From contig CAAELE010000044.1 in the NCBI GenBank assembly GCA_900756765.1, positions 62,001 through 126,000 of the forward strand: a DNA stretch of 64,000 bases, written 5' to 3'. Under the pieces are notes generated by a model. The model did not search any database, was not told the DNA's origin, and saw only the letters and a program-made list of their open reading frames with translations. This DNA comes from an uncultured Collinsella sp. Lineage in GTDB: Bacteria > Actinomycetota > Coriobacteriia > Coriobacteriales > Coriobacteriaceae. Below are positions 61,062 through 64,000 of this stretch, in pieces. A program made the position numbers and the translations under genes. Every line of letters starts with the position of its first letter. The stretch's first letter is position 1.

Positions 61062-62282
61062 TTATGCCCCAACTTGGCCGTTTGCGTCCCAGAGCGTGTT
61101 GTCGGCAAGCGCGATGAGTACGTTCTGGCAGCGAACGATATCGGCATGGGGTACATACTCGTTGGGTTTGTGCGCGAGCGCGAGCGAGCCGGGGCCGTAA
61201 CTCATACAATTTCGGTTACCTGTCTTGCCGGCAATGACGGCGGTGTCGGTGTAGCCGGTAAAGAAGCCGACGGTCGTGTCCGCGCCCGTCACGTCATCGG
61301 CGGCACGCTTGAGCGCGGCTAGTAGGGGAGAGCTTGGGTCGCGCTCGATGGCGGGGCGGTCGCCTGTCACGGTATAGCTGCCATGGCAGCCGGGGACCGC
61401 AGCCTCGGCACCGGCGATGGCCTGCTCTACCATGCGCGTCGCGGCGGCCGTATCAGTCGGCGGGGTCAGGCGCATATCGACCCAGACCTTGGCGTGGTCG
61501 GGCACGACATAGGGGCGATAGCCGCCCTCGATCTGCCCAAACGTGATGGTCGAAGGCCCCAGCTCATCGTGTACGGGCAGCGCCGCGAACGCATGGCGAA
61601 GCGAGCAGACGGCCTCGGCCATGGCAGCGACGGCGTCGGCGCCCTTCCAAGGCTGGCTCGCATGTGCCGTCACGCCGGTCATCTCAATCTCGAACCATGT
61701 GCGTCCCTTGTGCGCCACCTGAATCTGTCCATCGGTGGGCTCGGTGTCCAGTACCCATTCGCGCGAGCCGACCCAGCCGGCGTCGATGGCCGCCTCGGAG
61801 CCGCGCATAAAGTCTTCCTCGTCGACCGAGCAGATGAGCGAAAAGCCGCGGCGGGGCAGCGCGCCATCCGCCGCCACGCGCTCGAGCGTATGGACCAGTG
61901 CAGCAATGGCGCAGGCCAGGCCACCCTTCATATCGCAGGCACCGCGGCCATAGAGTTTATCGTCACGCACGATTGCTCCGAGCGGCGGAATGCCTGCGTC
62001 CCAGCCGTCTCCCAAGGTGACGGTATCCATGTGGCAGATGTAGACGAGCCGTGGCTCGTCGCTCAAACCGGGCACGGTGACCATAAGGTTGCGGCGTCCG
62101 GGGAGCACCTCGATCTCCTCGACTCGCATGGCATCGAGTGTCGGGTGGTTCAACCGTGCCAACCGTTCCTCAAACAGCGCTTTGATATACCGCTCAATTT
62201 CATCCTCATATGCGCCGGGGTCTGAGCTGTCGATCCGCACAAGCTCCTGCGCAAGCCGCCAGGCAAAGTCCTCATCAACCAT
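61062..62282 (-). CDS. M20-family deacylase/peptidase (ArgE/DapE/CPG2 group)
   Basis: A 406-residue zinc hydrolase. The metal and catalytic signatures are ICHMDTVTLGDGW (His, Asp), GRGACDMKGGLA (bridging Asp), CSVDEEDFMRGS (Glu pair) and NEYVPHADIVR (His). The dimerisation domain lies in the middle (ITAHASQPWKGADAV). Members remove acyl groups or split dipeptides; specificity is not clear from sequence. ATG 62282 is preferred after GTGAGG; a frame to 62312 is an extension. Cytosolic. It differs from the PepV-type enzyme at 40972. Confidence 0.88.
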   Translation of the reverse strand: MVDEDFAWRLAQELVRIDSSDPGAYEDEIERYIKALFEERLARLNHPTLDAMRVEEIEVLPGRRNLMVTVPGLSDEPRLVYICHMDTVTLGDGWDAGIPPLGAIVRDDKLYGRGACDMKGGLACAIAALVHTLERVAADGALPRRGFSLICSVDEEDFMRGSEAAIDAGWVGSREWVLDTEPTDGQIQVAHKGRTWFEIEMTGVTAHASQPWKGADAVAAMAEAVCSLRHAFAALPVHDELGPSTITFGQIEGGYRPYVVPDHAKVWVDMRLTPPTDTAAATRMVEQAIAGAEAAVPGCHGSYTVTGDRPAIERDPSSPLLAALKRAADDVTGADTTVGFFTGYTDTAVIAGKTGNRNCMSYGPGSLALAHKPNEYVPHADIVRCQNVLIALADNTLWDANGQVGA

Positions 62283-62436
62283 ATGCAACCTCACAATCAG
62301 TTTGCTTTCCAAACCGATTGTAAGCCTCCTGAGAGATCGGTGACGTGCGCGTAGCAGTATTTACCGTTCGCAGGCCGAGCCAGCGCGTTTGCCGTCCGTG
62401 CGGGTTCACAAACGGCGCAGTGGGTACGTAGCCTTT

Positions 62437-63486
62437 ATGGACGACATGCTGTGCGACATATCTGCCTTTCGGTATCACCGGATACCTCCACAGGTCTTGG
62501 CGATAATGCCGGACCTGCCCGATTCTGCGGACGATCTGCGCAGGGAGCGTCTTTGCGAGCATCCACTCGTCGCGTATTTTCTGGGCACCCCGCTACACGT
62601 TTTGGCGCAGGGCAGCTGCGGACGTAAGGGCGATCGCATTGTCAGGCATGTTTGGAACGGGGAGAGGCCGTTTGGCTCCGTGCGGCAGACAGAGTTTGGC
62701 CTCGATGTCGCGTCCCCGCTCTTTACCCTGCTGACCTTGGCCTCCTCGGTCTCAAACGAGCGTCTAATCATGTGCATGTATGAGATGTGCGGCACCTTTG
62801 CCGTGTGCAAGATTGCGCCCCAGGTAAAGTCGGCACTTGTGCAGGCGTATGGGGATCAGTGGGGTGACGCGCGGTTGGGTTGGCAAAACGTAAAAGATGT
62901 CTCAGGGAATCCAACGGACTTGTGGAAACGACCTCCCTTGATCGAGCTTTCTGAACTTGCAGAGTATGTCGATAAGATCCGGGGGCTCCGCGGTGCTAAA
63001 TCGTTCATACGAGCCGCGAAATGCATTACGGGGATGGCGGCATCGCCGCTCGAGGTCCAGGCTTCGATGCTGTTTGGCCTTACGAGGTTGCGCGGCGGCG
63101 AAGGGCTGCGCCTTACCAATAACGTTGAGATTCGTATGACGCGCAGTGCCCGCCTGATTTCGGGGCTTGATAGGCGCTACGCCGATATCCTGCTGTCAAA
63201 TAAGGACGGTAGCCGAGAGTGCCTTGTTGAATGCCAAGGTAAAGCCATACACGGATCCATAGAATCCAAGATCTCGGACTCAGATCGAACGACGGCGCTG
63301 CAAGCGATGGGATATCCCGTCGTTTTGATGACCTATGGCCAGCTGGCCGACTCCGATGCCTTCCGTGTGGTTATGGAACTCATCACGTCTTATCTCGATG
63401 TGCCGCTGAAAGACAAGACGCCGCGGCAGCAGGAGCTCGAACGGCGGCTTCGTGAGGAGATTTTTATCGATTGGGCGGGAATGTAG
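62437..63486 (+). CDS. AbiEi-like protein with PD-(D/E)XK domain, second paralogue
   Basis: A 349-residue protein with the same architecture as the gene at 53141. N-terminal part: ISAFRYHRIPPQVL, FLGTPLHVL, and GLDVASPLFTLLTLASSV with EMCGTFAV, as in AbiEi-like proteins. C-terminal nuclease part: SPLEVQAS (Glu206), RRYADILLS (Asp250), LVECQGK (Glu265, Gln267), then SDRTTALQAMGYPVVLMTYGQL. The Asp-Glu-x-Gln/Lys set fits a Vsr/DUF559-type fold. ATG 62437 is chosen because it matches the family N-terminus; TTG 62389 would extend it. It sits divergent from the M20 gene with no partner toxin visible. Activity is inferred. Confidence 0.78.
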   Translation: MDDMLCDISAFRYHRIPPQVLAIMPDLPDSADDLRRERLCEHPLVAYFLGTPLHVLAQGSCGRKGDRIVRHVWNGERPFGSVRQTEFGLDVASPLFTLLTLASSVSNERLIMCMYEMCGTFAVCKIAPQVKSALVQAYGDQWGDARLGWQNVKDVSGNPTDLWKRPPLIELSELAEYVDKIRGLRGAKSFIRAAKCITGMAASPLEVQASMLFGLTRLRGGEGLRLTNNVEIRMTRSARLISGLDRRYADILLSNKDGSRECLVECQGKAIHGSIESKISDSDRTTALQAMGYPVVLMTYGQLADSDAFRVVMELITSYLDVPLKDKTPRQQELERRLREEIFIDWAGM

Positions 63487-63835
63487 TCGTGCAGGTGGAT
63501 AACGGTCGCACGAACTAGAGCTTTGGGTGCGAAAAAGGCTTCAGTTTCGCCTTGGAAGGGCTATAAAATTGCAATCCAGAACTAGTTGTTTCGGAAAATC
63601 GATAGTCAACTTGGATGTGGTATATAGAGATCGATTATTACCTACTAAAGCCCCTGATAAAGGTGTTTATCAAAGCGGGTGCGCTCAGTGATTTGGGTGG
63701 GACTGTCGATTATCTGAAAAAACTTATTCGGGGTAGCACTTTTCAAGCCGCCGGGAGCACAAAATTCGCCCCCCGTTTCGTGAAAACGGGGGGCGAATGG
63801 GCTTCATGGCCTGTCTAGCAGGCTTGGCGCCGTCG
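63487..63835. other. Intergenic region with terminator of the serA-like gene
   Basis: 349 bp without a credible gene. Its main feature is a strong minus-strand terminator, a perfect 15-bp stem (63764-63778 with 63784-63798) followed on the minus strand by TTTTG. A 67-residue forward frame (63615-63818) runs straight through this hairpin and is rejected. Confidence 0.6.
63764..63798 (-). terminator. Terminator of the serA-like gene
   Basis: A perfect 15-bp stem with a 5-base loop and a T-rich tail on the minus strand lies 38 bp past the stop at 63836. Confidence 0.8.
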
Positions 63836-64000
63836 CTATTTGATCACGCGCACGCGATACATCGACGGAATCTGCTTGAGCGCCTCGATGGTGCTGCTGT
63901 CCAGGTGCTCGTCGGTGTCGAACATGGTGTAGGCGTTCTCGCCGGCGGACTCGTTGGTCATACGCTGCACGTTGGCGTTATCCTTGGCGAGAATGGCCGT
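63836..64000 (-). CDS. serA: C-terminal ACT domain, probably of D-3-phosphoglycerate dehydrogenase (partial)
   Basis: The last 54 residues of a minus-strand gene that continues past base 64000. The visible end, with NVQRMTNESAGENAYTMFD and a final MYRVRVIK, matches the C-terminal ACT domain of SerA, the first enzyme of serine synthesis. ACT domains also end other enzymes, so the call depends on this match. The frame is in codon phase at 64000 and its stop is at 63836-63838. The catalytic domain is not visible. Confidence 0.65.
   Translation of the reverse strand, partial: TAILAKDNANVQRMTNESAGENAYTMFDTDEHLDSSTIEALKQIPSMYRVRVIK

Noticed and set aside
63615..63818. 67-residue forward ORF at the right end
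   Set aside because: Runs through the strong minus-strand terminator at 63764-63798, with no RBS or family match.

Overview
The window looks like chromosomal DNA from a Coriobacteriia gut anaerobe, most likely Collinsella or a close relative. This is inferred from the high-GC coding bias, the Gram-positive gene set (Tat and lipobox signals, GtrA proteins, class III fructose-bisphosphatase, DegV proteins, PepV/C69 dipeptidases), the absence of outer-membrane or respiratory genes, and an arginine deiminase island. I saw no rRNA, tRNA, CRISPR array, prophage or intact transposase.

Layout. 1-1236: secreted Tat protein (partial) and a lipoprotein. 1699-7149: one-carbon pair (FchA-like cyclodeaminase plus a FolD that lacks the usual cyclohydrolase residues), C69 dipeptidase, and a small phasin-like protein with a UbiB/ABC1 kinase. 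7237-15680: a cobalamin riboswitch followed by a 2377-residue surface protein carrying three transcobalamin-like (DUF4430) domains and a membrane-anchored single-DUF4430 protein; this is the most striking locus. 15797-26235: two GtrA proteins, class III FBPase, DegV, a TIM-barrel protein, an RsmB/F-type methyltransferase, a MetRS-like enzyme with a degenerate KMSKS loop, a zincin-like membrane protein and QueH. 26296-32217: a less GC-rich arginine island (catalytically dead S24-type repressor, divergent ArcA paralogue, YfcC-type antiporter, canonical ArcA, ornithine carbamoyltransferase; no carbamate kinase). 32352-42408: QueA, a tail-anchored coiled-coil protein, an SDR, Tgt, LOG protein, DegV, HAD and PepV-type peptidase, with several structured intergenic repeats. 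42702-49161: pstSCAB, an ABC-F protein and a Cof phosphatase. 49350-52791: a DtxR-type regulator, then a zinc/cadmium unit (P-type ATPase, free HMA domain, ArsR/SmtB repressor) with three matching operators. 53141-64000: two AbiEi/DUF559-like paralogues, a DEDDh exonuclease, a His-rich metal exporter, small conserved genes, two histidine phosphatases, DUF1015 and M20 proteins, and the 3' end of a probable serA.

How the genes fit together. QueH, QueA and Tgt are three steps of queuosine tRNA modification. The arc genes form an arginine catabolic route, probably controlled from the divergent 28206-28458 region. FchA and FolD together can interconvert one-carbon folates. pstSCAB is a complete phosphate importer. 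Two metal circuits are visible: an ArsR-controlled Zn/Cd efflux system and a DtxR gene sharing a promoter motif with the His-rich exporter at 55824. Intergenic regions hold several families of long, nested inverted repeats, two copies of which show compensatory arm changes.
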